64,000 nt of DNA from Tenodera sinensis (GCA_030765045.1 CM060968.1:113611404-113675403), one strand, 5' to 3'; counted from the stretch's first letter, positions 1 to 12,850 are shown. Made by a program: numbers and translations. The notes: generated by a model from the sequence alone, not told the origin.

Positions 1-301
1 GCGTGCCTTCCAGATTTTCTTACAGGAACATTGGGAAAATTGTTGTGACTGTGATGACGTCATTTCTGTGTTGTTGCCATGTTAATTGCGTCATGCATTT
101 TCTGGCACTGGTGGCAGAAATACGGTAATTTCGCGCAATTTATGTTATCATAATAAACTGTTTTAATATTAGGATTGCATAAAGAAAGTTAATACAGGAT
201 AAACTTTCATTTTATTTCACTTCAATTACTTTATGTAACAATATACTATTTTACAGCTAATTCTCTGTTTTAATGGACTAATAGTAACTGTCATCTTACA
301 T
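1..301. other. AT-rich left end, no gene seen
   Basis: I see no open frame, RNA gene or repeat that I can support here. The stretch is AT-rich and ends where a CA-rich microsatellite begins. Confidence 0.6.
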
Positions 302-772
302 CTACACACACACACACGCACCACACCACACACCACACAACACACAACACACGGACCTTTTTCTAAAAAAGCCGTTTTTGAATTCAGGGGGTCTCAAAAC
401 AAATTTCCGGGAAATCCTGACATCGAATTTATGTCTAAATAAGTTATTTGTAGAGTGAACCATTTCGGAGATATGCTTTGTTATTTGTGTGAGTTTTGGA
501 GAACTTATACTTCTGTCAAATATAACATCGTTATTCATTTTTTGATCTTACTCGTACAAAGAGAATGGAATCTAGCTTTAAAAGATTTGACTGTCGCTCT
601 AAATATACTGTGTTCTCATATTCCTCTTGCTCCTACACGGAAATAACCAAAGGAAGTAGGGAATAGATAATTTCTGCAAATGTTATATCAACTAACACGA
701 AGAAAGTGCAGGAATAGGTGTGCAAGAATGGTTAGTACGAGGGTAGTGAGCTATGCGAGTACAACACAAGAT
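302..772. repeat. Rearranged copy of the ACTTTCTCTACT dispersed repeat
   Basis: Two pieces of the same dispersed repeat are joined head to head. Positions 302-430 (CA-rich tract, then CTCAAAAC, then TTTCCGGG, then CATCGAATTT) match the reverse-oriented copy at about 62300-62410. Positions about 431-772 (GTGAACCATTTCGGAGATAT, then AAAGAGAATGGAATC, then AACACGAAGAA, then GTACAACACAAGATT) match the forward-oriented copy at about 38345-38684. The junction lies near 430, within shared AATTTATGTC-like sequence. The outer 12-mer is degraded. Short frames inside are not coding. Confidence 0.75.
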
Positions 773-1371
773 TTTTTGTTTTCTTTAATTTCTGAGAGCT
801 TACAAATAAACTTTCTCACGTGCCAGTCTGTAGTGTATTCCTCATTTGTTTCTTCTAACGTGTATATCTTTGAGTTCACAAGGGGAAAGTCTTCAATGGT
901 CATATTTCTTAATGTCGAGGATGGATTATAATGTGATGATTGACTAAAACTGATAGAACAACATGCGTCCTGCTTATAACTACCAGGGGACTTAATAATT
1001 GTTAAAAGTGTAATAGAAGGTAATAACCTGGCAGTTTAACCGTTGGCGACCACGCCCAAGATCGAGAATAATAAATGAGGAAGAACTGAAGCGCAAAAAA
1101 TAATGGTACTCCAGAGATAAAGAAACAGAATTAAAAATGACTACTCATATGACTTAACAGTACTCTGAACAAAACTTAAATTAAACGGATTATCTGAACT
1201 TAAAAACTATTTCATTACTTACCGCAAAGTACCTCAAACGGCGAGGGAGACAGCTGCAAAATTAGTAAGAGAAAATGCGATATATTACTCCAACATGACA
1301 TTCTCTACCCACCATTCTATAAAATACTCTCGCAAAAGCTTACTATGCTGTCTGGTAATACACCCAAGCCT
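773..1371. other. AT-rich spacer before the satellite, no gene seen
   Basis: No coding frame or known repeat is recognised. TTGGCGACCACGCC near 1043 slightly resembles a retroelement primer-binding site, but no long terminal repeat accompanies it. Base composition changes abruptly at about 1372, where C/T-rich sequence starts. Confidence 0.55.
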
Positions 1372-1675
1372 CTTTACCGCTTCCCCCTCTCTTTCCCTCT
1401 TTCTTCCTTCTCTCTTTCCTTCTCTGTTCCTCTTCCCTCTCTTTCCCTCTCTTTCTCTCTCTTTCAATCCCTTTCCCTCCCTTTGCCTCCCTTTGTCTCC
1501 CTTTGTCTCCCATTCCCTCCCTTTGTCTCTCTTTGTCTCCCTTTGTCTCTCTTTGTCTCTCTTTGTCTCCCTTTGTCTCCCTTTGTCTCTCTTTGTCTCT
1601 TTGTCTCTCTTAACCACTCTTTGTCTATCTTTCCCTCTCTTTGCTTCTCTTTGCTTCTCTATCTCCCTTCCCCTC
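1372..1675. repeat. Outermost left satellite edge: C/T-only repeats
   Basis: Almost pure pyrimidine sequence starts as CCCTCTCTTT-like units and becomes a loose 10-bp repeat of TCTCTTTGTC/CCCTTTGTCT between about 1490 and 1610. It keeps the 10-bp period but has lost the GGA of the core unit. I read it as the most diverged edge of the array. Confidence 0.85.
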
Positions 1676-1680
1676 TCTTC

Positions 1681-1860
1681 GCCTGTCTTCGCCTGTCTTC
1701 GCCTGTCTTCGCCTCTCTTCGCCTCTCTTCGCCTCTCTTCGCCTCTCTTCGCCTCTCTTCGCCTCTCTTCGCCTCTCTTCGCCTCTCTTCGCCTCTCTTC
1801 GCCTCTCTTCGCCTCTCTTCGCCTCTCTTCGCCTCTCTTCGCCTCTCTTCGCCTCTCTTC
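1681..1860. repeat. Perfect GCCTCTCTTC decamer block
   Basis: Eighteen consecutive ten-base units without indels: three GCCTGTCTTC followed by fifteen identical GCCTCTCTTC. This variant is homogenised here and is not used elsewhere in the window, suggesting a local, recent expansion inside the otherwise diverged edge. Confidence 0.95.
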
Positions 1861-2035
1861 GCTTCTCTTGGCCTCTATTGGCCCCTCTCGGCCCCTCTTT
1901 GTCTTACTTGGCCTCTCTCGGTTTCCCTACCACTCTCTCGGCTTGTCTGGGCCGCCCTGGGCCTCTCTGGGCCTATCTCGGCCTACGTCGGCCAATCTCG
2001 GTCTCTCGTACTCTGTCGGAATTGTCGAATTTCTC
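1861..2035. repeat. GGCCTCTCTC transition block of the satellite
   Basis: Units of the form GGCCTCTCTC, GGCCTATCTC and GGGCCTCTCT link the GCCTCTCTTC block to the first CTCTCGGACT units at about 2036. The same unit type forms the right edge at about 36180-36990. Confidence 0.85.
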
Positions 2036-5010
2036 GCACTCTCCCGGACTCTCCCTGACTCTCCGGGACACTCAGATTATCTCGGACTCTCCCGGACTCT
2101 CCCGGGCTCTCTCGGGCTCTCTCGGGCTCTCCCGGACTCTCACGTACACTCCCGGACTCTCACGGACTCTCACGGATTCTCACGGTCTCTCGGGATATCT
2201 CGCACTATCTCGGCCTATATTAGTATCTCTGGGCCTATCTGGGCCTATATGGACCTCTCTGGGCCTATGAGGACCTATATGGGCCTATCTGGTACTCTCT
2301 CGGGCTCTCTCGGACTCTCTCGGACACTCCCGGACTCTCCCCGACTCTCCCCGACAATCCCGGACTCTCCCGGACTCTCCCCGACTCTCCCCGACAATCC
2401 CGGACTCTCCCGGACTCTTCCGTTCTCTCCCGGACTCTCTCGGACTCTCCCGGACTCTCTCGGACTCTACCGGACTCTCTCGGACTCTCTCGGATTTTCT
2501 CGGAATCTCTCGAACGCTCTCGGACTCTCTCGGACTCTCCCCGACTCTCCCCGATTCTCCCGGACTCTACCGGACTCTCACGGGCTCTATCGGACTCTAC
2601 CGGACTCTCTCGGACTCTCTCGGACTCTCTCGTACTTTCTTGGACTCATTCGGACTCTCTCGGACTCTCCCAGACTCTCACGGACTCCCTCGGTCTCTCG
2701 GGATATCTCGCACTATCTCGGTCTATATGACTATCTCTGAGCCTATATGGGCCTATGTGGTATTGTATCGGACTCTCTCGGTCTCCTTCGGAATCACCCG
2801 GACTCTCCCATACCCGCCCCGACTCTCCAAGACTCTCTCGGACTCTCTCGTACTTTCTGGGACTCATTCGCACTCTCTCGTACTCTCTCGGGGTCTCCCG
2901 GCTCTCACGTACTCTCCCGGATTCTCACGGACTCTCGGGATATCTCGCACTATCTCGGCCTATACGAGTATCTCTGGGCCTATTTGGGCCTATCTGGTAC
3001 AATGTCGGACTCACTCTGGCTTTCTAGGACTCTCTCGAATTCTATCGGACTCTCTCGTACTTTCTTGGACTCATTCGGACTCTCTCGGGCTCTCCCGGAG
3101 TCTCTCGGACACTCACGGACTCTCCCGGAATCTCACGGACTCTCACGGTCTCTCGGGATATCTCGCACTATCTCGGCCTATGCGAGTATCTGTGGGCCTA
3201 TATTGTCCTCTCTGGGCCTATGAAGGCCTATATGAGCCTTTCTGGTATTATATCGGACTCTCTCGAACTCACTGGGACTCCTTCGGACTCTCCTGGACTC
3301 TTCCGGACTCTCCCGAACTCTCCCGGACTCTCCCGGACTCTCTCGGAATCTCACGGACTCTCACGGTCTCTCGGGATATCTCGCACTATCTCGGCCTATA
3401 CGAGTATCTGTGGGCCTATATTGTCCTCTCTGGGCCTATGAAGGCCTATATGGACCTATGTGGTACTATATCGAACTATCTCGGGCTCTCTCGGGCTCTG
3501 TCGGACTCTCTCGGACCCTCCTGGACTCTCCCCGGATCTCCCGGACTCTCTCGGACTGTCAGGATATCTCGCACTATCTCGGCCAATATGAATTTCTCTG
3601 GGACGATGAGGGCCTATATGGGCTTATCTGGCACTATTTTGGACTCTCTGTGACTCTCTCGGACTCTCCCGGACTCTCACGGATATCTCGGTCTCTCAGG
3701 ATATCTCGCACTATCTCGGCCTTATGAATCTCTCTTAGCCAATTTGGGCCTATATGGGCCCCTTTGAGCCTATGAGGGCCTATATGGGCTTATCTGGCAC
3801 TATTTCGGACTCTCTGTGACTCTCTCGGACACTCTCGGACTCTCCTGGACTCTCCCGGACTCTCGCGGATCTCTCGGTCTCTCCGGATATCTCGCACTAC
3901 CTCGGCCTATTCGAATCTCTCTGGGCCTATGTGGGCCTATAGGGGACCCTTTGGGCCTATGAGAGCCTATATGGGCTTATCTGGCACTATTTAGGACTCT
4001 CTCGGAGTCTCTCGGGCTCTCTCAGACTCTCTCCGACTCTCGGACTCTCTCGAACACTCTCGGACTCTCTCGGACTCACCCAGACTCTCCCCGACTCTCC
4101 CGGACTCTCCCCGACTATCTCGAACTCTCTCGGACTTTCACGGACTCTCTCGGTCTCTCAGGATATCAAGAAGTATCTCGGCCTATATGAATCTCTCTGG
4201 GCCTACTTGGGTCTATATGGGCCTCCCAGGGCCTATCAGAGCCTATATGGGCTTATGTGACACTATTTGGGACTCTCTCGAACTCTCTCGGACTCTCTCG
4301 AACTCTCTCGGACTCTCTCGAACTCTCTCGGACTCTCCCCGACTCTCCCCGACAATCCCGGACTCTCCCGGACTCTCGCGGACTCTCCCGGACTCTCGCG
4401 GACTCTCGCGGGCTCTCACGGACTCTCGCGGACTCTCTCTGACTCTCTCGGATTCTCTCGGTATTTCTCGGACGCTCTCGGACTCTCTCGGACTCTACCC
4501 GAATCTCCCGGACTCTACCGGACTCTCTCGGACTCTGCCGGACTCTCTAGGACTCTCCCGGACTGTGTGGGACTCTCACGGACTCTCTCGGACTCTCGGA
4601 ATATCTCGGCCTATGAATCTCTCTGGGCCTATGTGGTCCTATACTGTCCTCTCTGGGCCTATGAGGGCCTATATAGGCCTATGTTGTACTATATCGAACT
4701 CTCTCGGGCTCTCTCGGGCTCTCTCGGACGCTCCTGGACTCACCCCGGATCTCCCGGACTCTCTCGGACTCTCAGGATATCTCGCACTATCTCAGCCTTA
4801 TGAATCTCTCATGGCCAATTTGGGCCCATATGGGCCCCTTTGAGCTTATGAAGGCCTATATGGGCTTATCTGGCACTATTTCGGACTCTCTGTGACTCTC
4901 TCGGACACTCTCGGACTCCCCCGGACTCTCACGGATCTCTCGGTCTCTCCGGATATCTCGCACTACCTCGGCCTATATGAATCTCACTGGGCCTATGAGG
5001 GCCTATATGC
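2036..5010. repeat. Mixed edge: core decamers with GGATATCTCGCACTATC / GGGCCTAT modules
   Basis: Runs of CTCTCGGACT and variants alternate with a longer composite module. The module starts GGATATCTCGCACTATC and continues as CTCGGCCTATATGA and repeats of CTCTGGGCCTAT. It occurs twelve times, starting near 2192, 2700, 2938, 3156, 3374, 3562, 3699, 3885, 4161, 4598, 4775 and 4951; the copies at 4161 and 4598 are altered. Spacings are irregular (about 137-509 bp). A single related copy occurs at the other end of the array near 35895, and none is seen inside the core. Confidence 0.9.
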
Positions 5011-7320
5011 GCTTATCTGGCACTATTTAGGACTCTCTCGGACTCTCTCAGACTCTCCCCGACTCTCCCGGATTCTCTTGGACTCTCTTGGACTCTCTCG
5101 GACTCTCTCGGACCCTCTCGGACTCTCTCGGATACTCTCGGACTCTCCCGGACTCTCTGACTCTCTCGGATTCTCTCGAACTCTCTTAGACTCTCGGTCT
5201 CCCCCGGATTCTCACGGATTCTCTCGGACTCTCGCGGACCCTCCCGGACCCTCCCCGACTCTCCCGTATTCTCTTGCATTCTCTCGGACTGTCTCGGACT
5301 CTGGGACTCTCTCGGACTCTCGGATTCTCCCGTAATATCCCGGACTCTCTGGAACTCTCTCGGACTCACTCCGATTCTCTCGAACTCTCTCGGACTCTCT
5401 CGGACTCTCCCGGATTCTCCCGGACCCTCTGGGACTCTCTCGGACTCACCCCGACTCTCCCGGACTCTCTTCCACTCTCCCGGAATCTCTCTCGGACACT
5501 CTCGGACACTCTCGGACTCTCTCGGACTCTCTCGGACTCTATCGGACTCTCTCGGAATCTCACGGACTCTCTTGGACTCTCTCGAACCCTCCTGGACTCT
5601 CTCGAACCCTCTCGGACCCTCTCGGACCCTCTCGTACTCTCTCGGACCCTCTCGGATACTCTCGGACTCTCCCGGACTCTCTGACACTCTCGGATTCTCT
5701 CGAACTCTCTTAGACTCTCGGTCTCCCCCGGATTCTCACGGATTCTCTCGGACTCTCGCGGACTCTCCCGGACCCTCCCGACTCGCCCGGACTCTCCCCG
5801 ACTCTCCCGGACTCTCCCCGACTCTCCCGTATTCTCTTGCACTCTCTCGGACTCTCTCGGACTCTCTCGGACTCTCTCGAACTCTCTCGGACTCTACCGG
5901 ATTCTCCCGGACCCTCTGGGACTCTCTCGGACTCACCCCGACTCTCCCGGACTCTCTTCGACTCTCCCGGAATCTCTCCGACTCTCCCGGAATCTCTCCG
6001 ACTCTCCCGGATTCTCTTGGATTCTCTCGGAAACTCGGACACTTTCGGACTCTCTCGGACTCTCTCGGACTCTCTCGGACTCTCTCGCACTCTCTCGGAC
6101 TCTCTCGGACTCTCTCGGACTCTCTCGGACTCTCTCGGACTCTCTCGGACTCTCTCGGACTCTCTCGGACTCTCTCGGACTCTCTCGGACTCTCTCGGAC
6201 TCTCTCGGACTCTCTCGGACTCTCTCGGACTCTCTCGGACTCTCTCGGACTCTCTAGGACTCTCCCGGAATCTCTCGGACTCTTTCGGACTCTCTCGGAC
6301 TCTCCCGGATTCTCTGGAACTCTCTCGGACTCTCCACGACTCTCTAGGACTCTCCCCGCCTCTCCCGGATTCTCTTGCACTCTCTCCGACTCTCTCGGAC
6401 TGTCTCGGACTCTGTCGGACTCTCTCGGACTCTGGCGGACTCTCGCGGACTCTCTCAGGCTCTTTCGGACTCCCGGACGGTCTCGTACCCTCTCGGACTC
6501 TCTCGGACTCTCCCAAGGCTCTCCCGGACTCTCCCGGACTCTCTCGGACTCCCTCGGATTCTCTCGAACTCTCTTGGACTCTCCCGGATTCTCTCGCACT
6601 CTCTCGAACTCTCACGGACTCTCCCGGACTCTCCATGACCCTCCCAGATTCTCTTGGACTCTCTCGGACTCTCTCGGACTCTCTCGGACTCTCTCGGAAT
6701 CTCTCGGACTCTCTGACTCTCTCGGACACTCCCGGACTCTCTGGTGCTCTCTCTGACTCTCTCGGATTCTCTCGAACCCTCTTGGACTCTTTCGGACTCT
6801 AACTCTCTCGGAGTCTCCCGGACTCTCAAGGATTCTCTCGGACTCTCGCGGACTCTCCCGGACTCTCCCCGACTCTCCCGGATTCTCTTGTACTCTCTCG
6901 GACTCTCTCGGACTCTGGCACTCTCTCGGACTCTCTCGGACTCTGGCACTCTCTCGGACTCTCTCGGATTCTCCCGGAATCTCCCGGACTCCCTCGAACT
7001 CTCTCGGACTCTCTCGGACTCTCTCGAATTCTCTCGGACTCTCTCGAATTCTCTCGGACTCTCTCGAATTCTCTCGGACTCTCTCGAATTCTCTCGGACT
7101 CTCTCGGATGCTCTCGGACTCTCTCGGGCTCTCTCGGACTCTCCCCGACTCTCCCGAACTCTCCCCGACTCTACCGGACTCTCCCCGACGCTCCCGAACT
7201 CTCCCCGACTCTCCCAACTCTCCCCGACTCTCCCGGATTCTCTTGAACTCTCTGGGACTCTCTCGGACTCTCTCGGACTCTCTTGGAATCACAAGGATTC
7301 TCTCGAATTCTCTCTGACTC

Positions 7321-8740
7321 TCCCGAACCCTTTCGGACTCTCCCGAACTCTCCCGGATTCTCTCGAACTCTCTCGGACTCTCCCCGACTCCCTAGGACTC
7401 TCCCCGCCTCTCCCGGACTCTCTCATACTCTCTCGGACTCTCGGACCCTCTCGGACTCTCTCGGACTCTCCCGGACTCTCTCGGACTCTTTCGGAATCCA
7501 TCGGACCCTCTCGGACTCTCCCGGATTCTCTCGAACTCTCTCGGACTCTCCCCGACTCTGTAGGACTCTCCCCGCCTCTCCCGGACTCTCTCATACTCTC
7601 TCGGACTCTCGGACCCTCTCGGACTCTCTCGGACTCTCTCGGACTCTCCCGGACTCTCCCGGACTCTCCCGGACTCTCTCGGAATCCATCGGACTCTCTC
7701 GGACTCTCTCGGACTCTCCCGAACTCTCCCGGATTCTCTCGAACTCTCTCGGACTCTCCCCGACTCTGTAGGACTCTCCCCGCCTCTCCCGGATTCTCTT
7801 GGATTCTCTGGGACTCTCTTGGACTCTCTCGGACTCTCTCGAACTCTCTCGAAGTCTCTCGGACTCTCTCGGTCTCTATCGGACTCTCTCGGATTCTCTC
7901 GGATTCTCTCGGGCTCTCTCGGGCTCTCTCGGACTCGCTCCGATGCTCTCGGATTCTCTCGGACTCTCTCAGACTCTCAGGGACCCTCTCGGACTCTCTC
8001 GGACTCTCCCGGATTCTCTCGCACTCACTCGAACTCTCTCGGACTCTCCCGGACTCTCCCCGACTCTCCCAGATTCTCGTGGACTCTTCCCGACTCCCCC
8101 GGACTCTACCCGACTCTCCCGGACTTTCCCCGATTCTCCCGACTCTCCCGCGTTCTCTCGGACTCTCTCGGTCTCTCTCGGACTCTGTCGGAGTCTCTCG
8201 GACTCTCTCGAACTCTCTCGGACTCTCTCGGACTCTCTTGGACTCTCTCGGACTCTCTCGGAGTCTCTCGGACTCTCCCGGACTCTCCCGGACTCTCCCC
8301 GACGCTCACGAAATCTCCCCGACTCTCCCAACTCTCCCCGACTCTCCCGGATTCTCTTGAACTCTCTGGGACTCTCTCGGACTCTCTCGGACTCTCTTGG
8401 AATCACACGGATTCTCTCGAACTCTCTCTGACTCTCAAGAACCCTTTCGGACTCTGCCGAACTCCCCGGATTCTCTCGAACTCTCTCGGACTCTCCCCGA
8501 CTCCCTAGGACTCTCCCCGCCTCTCCCGGACTCTCTCATACTCTCTCGGACTCTCGGACCCTTTCGGACTCTCTCGGACTCTCCCGGACTCTCTCGGACT
8601 CTTTCGGAATCCATCGGACCCTCTCGGACTCTCCCGGATTCTCTCGAACTCTCTCGGACTCTCCCCGACTCTGTAGGACTCTCCCCGCCTCTCCCGGACT
8701 CTCTCATACTCTCTCGGACTCTCGGACCCTCTCGGACTCT
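7321..8740. repeat. Higher-order satellite segment, left copy (about 2.14 kb offset)
   Basis: Rare words inside this stretch recur at an identical distance of 2137 bp: GGATTCTCTG 7801/9938, CGTTCTCTCG 8151/10288, ACTCTCAAGA 8431/10568 and CTGTAGGACT 8671/10808. At the left end TCCCGAACCC (7321/9548) is offset by 2227 bp, so an indel of about 90 bp lies between. This indicates duplication of a block of over 1 kb rather than unit-by-unit growth. Confidence 0.85.
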
Positions 8741-9547
8741 CCCGGACTCTCCCGGACTCTCTCGGACTCTTTCGGAATCCATCGGACCCTCTCGGACTCT
8801 CTCGGACTCCCTCGGACTCTCACAGACTCTCTCGGCCTCTCGGACTCTCTCGGACTCTGACTGTCTCTGACTCTCGCTGCCTCTCTCTGCCTCTCTCTAC
8901 CTCTCTCGGACTCTCTGACTCTCTCGGACTCTCTCGGACTCTCTCGGACTCTCTCGGACTCTCTCTGACTCTCTCGGACTCTCCCGGACTCGCCCGGACT
9001 CGCCCGGACTCTCCCGGACTCTCTCGGACTCTCTCGAACTCTCTCGGACTCTCTCGAACTCTCTCGAACTCTCTCGGAATATAGCAGACTCTCTCGGACT
9101 CTCCCGGACAATCTCGGAATCTCCCTGACTCGCCAGGACTCTCCCGGACTCTTTCGGACTATCTAGGATTCTCTCCAACCCTCTTGGACTCTTTCGGACT
9201 CTCTCGGACTCCCTCGGACTCTCTCGGACTCTCTCGGACTCTCTCGGACTCTCTCGGACTCTCGGACTCTCTCTGACTGTCTCTGACTCTCGCTGCCTCT
9301 CTCTGCCTATGTCGGACTCTCTCTGACCCTCTCTGACCCTCTCTGACTCTCTCTGCCTCTCTGTGACTCTCTCTGACTCTCTCGGTCTCTCTCTAACTCT
9401 CTCTAACTCTCTCGGACTCCCTCGGACTCCCTCGGACTCTCTCGGCCTCTCGGACTCTCTCGGACTCTCTCTGACTGTCTCTGACTCTCGCTGCCTCTCT
9501 CTGCCTCTCTATACCTCTCTCGGACTCTCTCTGACACTCTCTGACTC

Positions 9548-10880
9548 TCCCGAACCCTTTCGGACTCTCCCGAACTCTCCCGGATTCTCTCGAACTCTCT
9601 CGGACTCTCCCCGACTCCCTAGGACTCTCCCCGCCTCTCCCGGACTCTCTCATACTCTCTCGGACTCTCGGACCCTCTCGGACTCTCCCGGACTCTCTCG
9701 GACTCTTTCGGAATCCATCGGACCCTCTCGGACTCTCCCGGATTCTCTCGAACTCTCTCGGACTCTCCCCGACTCTGTAGGACTCTCCCCGCCTCTCCCG
9801 GACTCTCTCATACTCTCTCGGACTCTCGGACCCTCTCGGACTCTCTCGGACTCTCTCGGACTCTCCCGAACTCTCTCGAACTCTCTCGGACTCTCCGCGA
9901 CTCTGTAGGACTCTCCCCGCCTCTCCCGGATTCTCTTGGATTCTCTGGGACTCTCTTGGACTCTCTCGGACTCTCTCGAACTCTCTCGAAGTCTCTCGGT
10001 CTCTCTCGGTCTCTATCGGACTCTCTCGGATTCTCTCGGATTCTCTCGGGCTCTCTCGGGCTCTCTCGGACTCGCTCCGATGCTCTCGGATTCTCTCGGA
10101 CTCTCTCAGACTCTCAGGGACCCTCTCGGACTCTCTCGGACTCTCCCGGATTCTCTCGCACTCACTCGAACTCTCTCGGACTCTCCCGGACTCTCCCCGA
10201 CTCTCCCAGATTCTCGTGGACTCTTCCCGACTCCCCCGGAATCTACCCGACTCTCCCGGACTTTCCCCGATTCTCCCGACTCTCCCGCGTTCTCTCGGAC
10301 TCTCTCGGTCTCTCTCGGACTCTCTCGGACTCTGTCGGAGTCTCTCGGACTCTCTCGGACTCTCTCGGACTCTCTCGGACTCTCTCGGACTCTCTCGGAC
10401 TCTCCCGGACTCTCCCGGACTCTCCCCGACGCTCCCGAACTCTCCCCGACTCTTCCAACTCTCCCCGACTCTCCCGGATTCTCTTGAACTCTCTGGGACT
10501 CTCTCGGACTCTCTCGGACTCTCTCGGACTCTCTTGGAATCACACGGATTCTCTCGAACTCTCTCTGACTCTCAAGAACCCTTTCGGACTCTCCCGAACT
10601 CCCCGGATTCTCTCGAACTCTCTCGGACTCTCCCCGACTCCCTAGGACTCTCCCCGCCTCTCCCGGACTCTCTCATACTCTCTCGGACTCTCGGACCCTT
10701 TCGGACTCTCTCGGACTCTACCGGACTCTCTCGGACTCTTTCGGAATCCATCGGACCCTCTCGGACTCTCCCGGATTCTCTCGAACTCTCTCGGACTCTC
10801 CCCGACTCTGTAGGACTCTCCCCGCCTCTCCCGGACTCTCTCATACTCTCTCGGACTCTCGGACCCTCTCGGACTCTCCC
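9548..10880. repeat. Higher-order satellite segment, right copy
   Basis: This is the partner of 7321-8740. Marker words are shared at a constant 2137-bp offset over at least 870 bp (9938-10808). The two copies differ by few substitutions, so the duplication is young relative to the divergence between neighbouring decamers. Confidence 0.85.
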
Positions 10881-12402
10881 GGACTCTCCCGGACTCTCTC
10901 GGACTCTCAAGGACTCTCTCGGCCTCTCAAGGACTCTCTCGGACTCTCTCGGACTCTCTCGGACTCTCTCGGACTCTCTCGGACTCTCTCGGACTCTCTC
11001 GGACTCTCTCGGACTCTCTCGGACTCTCTCGGACTCTCTCGGACTCTCTCGGACTCTCTCGGACTCTCTCTGACTCTCTGACACTCGCTTCCTCTCTCTG
11101 ACTCTCTCTGACTCTCTCGGACTCTCTCAGACTCTCTCGGACTCTCTCGGACTCTCTCGGACTCTCTCGGACTCTCTCTGACTCTCTCTGACTCTCTCGG
11201 ACTCTCTCGGACTCTCTCGGACTCTCTCGGACTCTCTCGGACTCTCTCGGACTCTCTCGGACTCTCTCGGACTCTCTCGGACTCTTTCGGACTCTCTCGG
11301 ACTCTCGGGCTCTCTCGGACTCTCTCGGACTCTCTCGGACTCTCTCGGACTCTCCCGGACTATCTCGGACTCTCTCCGACTCTCTCCGACTCTCTCCGAC
11401 TCTCTCTGACTCTCGCTTCCTCTCTGTGACTCTCTCTGACTCTCTCTGACTCTCTCTGACTCTCTCTAACTCTCTCGGACTCTCTCGGACTCTCTCGGGC
11501 TCTCTCGGGCTCTCTCGGACTCTCTCGGACTCTCTCGGACTCTCTCGGACTCTCTCCGACTCTCTCGGACTCTCTCGGACTCTCTCGGACTCTCTCGGAC
11601 TCTCTCGGACTCTCTCGGACTCTCTCGGACTCTCTCGGACTCTCTCGGACTCTCTCGGACAATCTCGGACTCTCTCGGACTCTCCCGGACTCTCCCGGAC
11701 TCTCCCGGACTCTCCCGGACTCTCCCGGACTCTCCCGGACTCTCCCGGACTCTCCCGGTCTCTCCCGGACTCTCCCGGACTCTCCCGGACTCTCCCGGAC
11801 TCTCCCGGACTCTCCCGGACTCTCCCGGACTCTCCCGGAATCTCCCGGGCTCTCTCGGACTCTCTCGGACACTCTCGGACACTCTCGGACTCTCTCGGAC
11901 TCTCTCGGACTCTCTCGGACTCTCTCGGACTCTCTCGGACTCTCCCGGTCTCTCCCGGTCTCTCTCGGACTCTCCCGGACTCTCTCGGACTCTCGCTTCC
12001 TCTCGGACTCTCTCTGACTCTCTCTGACTCTCTCTGACACTCTCTGACTCTGACTCTCTCTGACTCTCTCTGACTCTCTCTGACTCTCTCGGACTCTCTC
12101 GGGCTCTCTCGGGCTCTCTCGGGCTCTCTCGGACTCTCGGACTCTCTCGGACTCTGTGACTCTCTCTGACTCTCGCTTCCTCGCTCGGACTCTCTCTGAC
12201 TCCCTCTGACTCTCTCTGACTCTCTGACACTCTCTGACTCTCTGACTCTCTCTGACTCTCTCGGACTCTCTCGGACTCTCTCGGACTCTCTCGGACTCTC
12301 TCGGACTCTCTCGGACTCTCTCGGACTCTCTCGGACTCTCTCGGTCTCTCTCGGACTCTCTCGGACCCTCTCGGACTCTCTTAGACCCTCTCGGACTCTC
12401 TC

Positions 12403-12850
12403 GGACTAACTCGGACTCTCTCGGACTCTCTCTGACTCTCTCTGACTCTCTCTGACACTCGCTTCCTCTCTCTGACTCTCTCTGAGTCTCTCTGACTCTC
12501 TTTGACTCTCTCTGACTCTCTCTGACTCTCTCGGACCCTCTCGGACTCTCTCGGACTCTCTCGGGCTCTCTCGGACTCTCTCGGACTCTCTCGTACTCTC
12601 TCGTACTCTCTCGTACTCTCTCGGACTCTCTCGGACTCTCTCGGACTCTCTCGGACTCTCTCGGACTCTCTCGGACTCTCTCGGACTCTCTCGGACTCTC
12701 TCGGACTCTCCCGGACTCTCTCGGACTCTCTCGGACTCTCCCGGTCTCTCCCGGACCCTCCCGGACCCTCTCGGACCCTCTCGGACCCTCCCGGACCCTC
12801 TCGGACCCTCTCGGACCCTCTCGGACCCTCTCGGACGCTCTCGGACACTC
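12403..12850. repeat. Satellite segment duplicated 6.47 kb downstream
   Basis: GGACTAACTCGG (12403/18876) and TTTGACTCTC (12501/18974) both lie exactly 6473 bp from their partners. TCGGACGCTC (12831/19274) is offset 6443 bp, consistent with loss of three decamers. The partner segment is at about 18876-19300. A third GGACTAACTCGG occurs near 13512. Confidence 0.8.

Noticed and set aside
1040..1066. Retroelement primer-binding-like TTGGCGACCACGCC
   Set aside because: No long terminal repeat, polypurine tract or gag/pol sequence accompanies it; the match to a tRNA 3' end is only partial.
1295..2740. 481-codon plus-strand frame over the left edge
   Set aside because: It begins in unique sequence by chance and is then only repeat translation.
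6040..6255. Possible CRISPR-like array because of regular repeats
   Set aside because: Units are directly contiguous with no spacers, and the context is eukaryotic.
11690..11850. Telomere-like or rDNA spacer repeat
   Set aside because: The unit does not match the insect telomere TTAGG or any rRNA sequence, and no rRNA gene is nearby.
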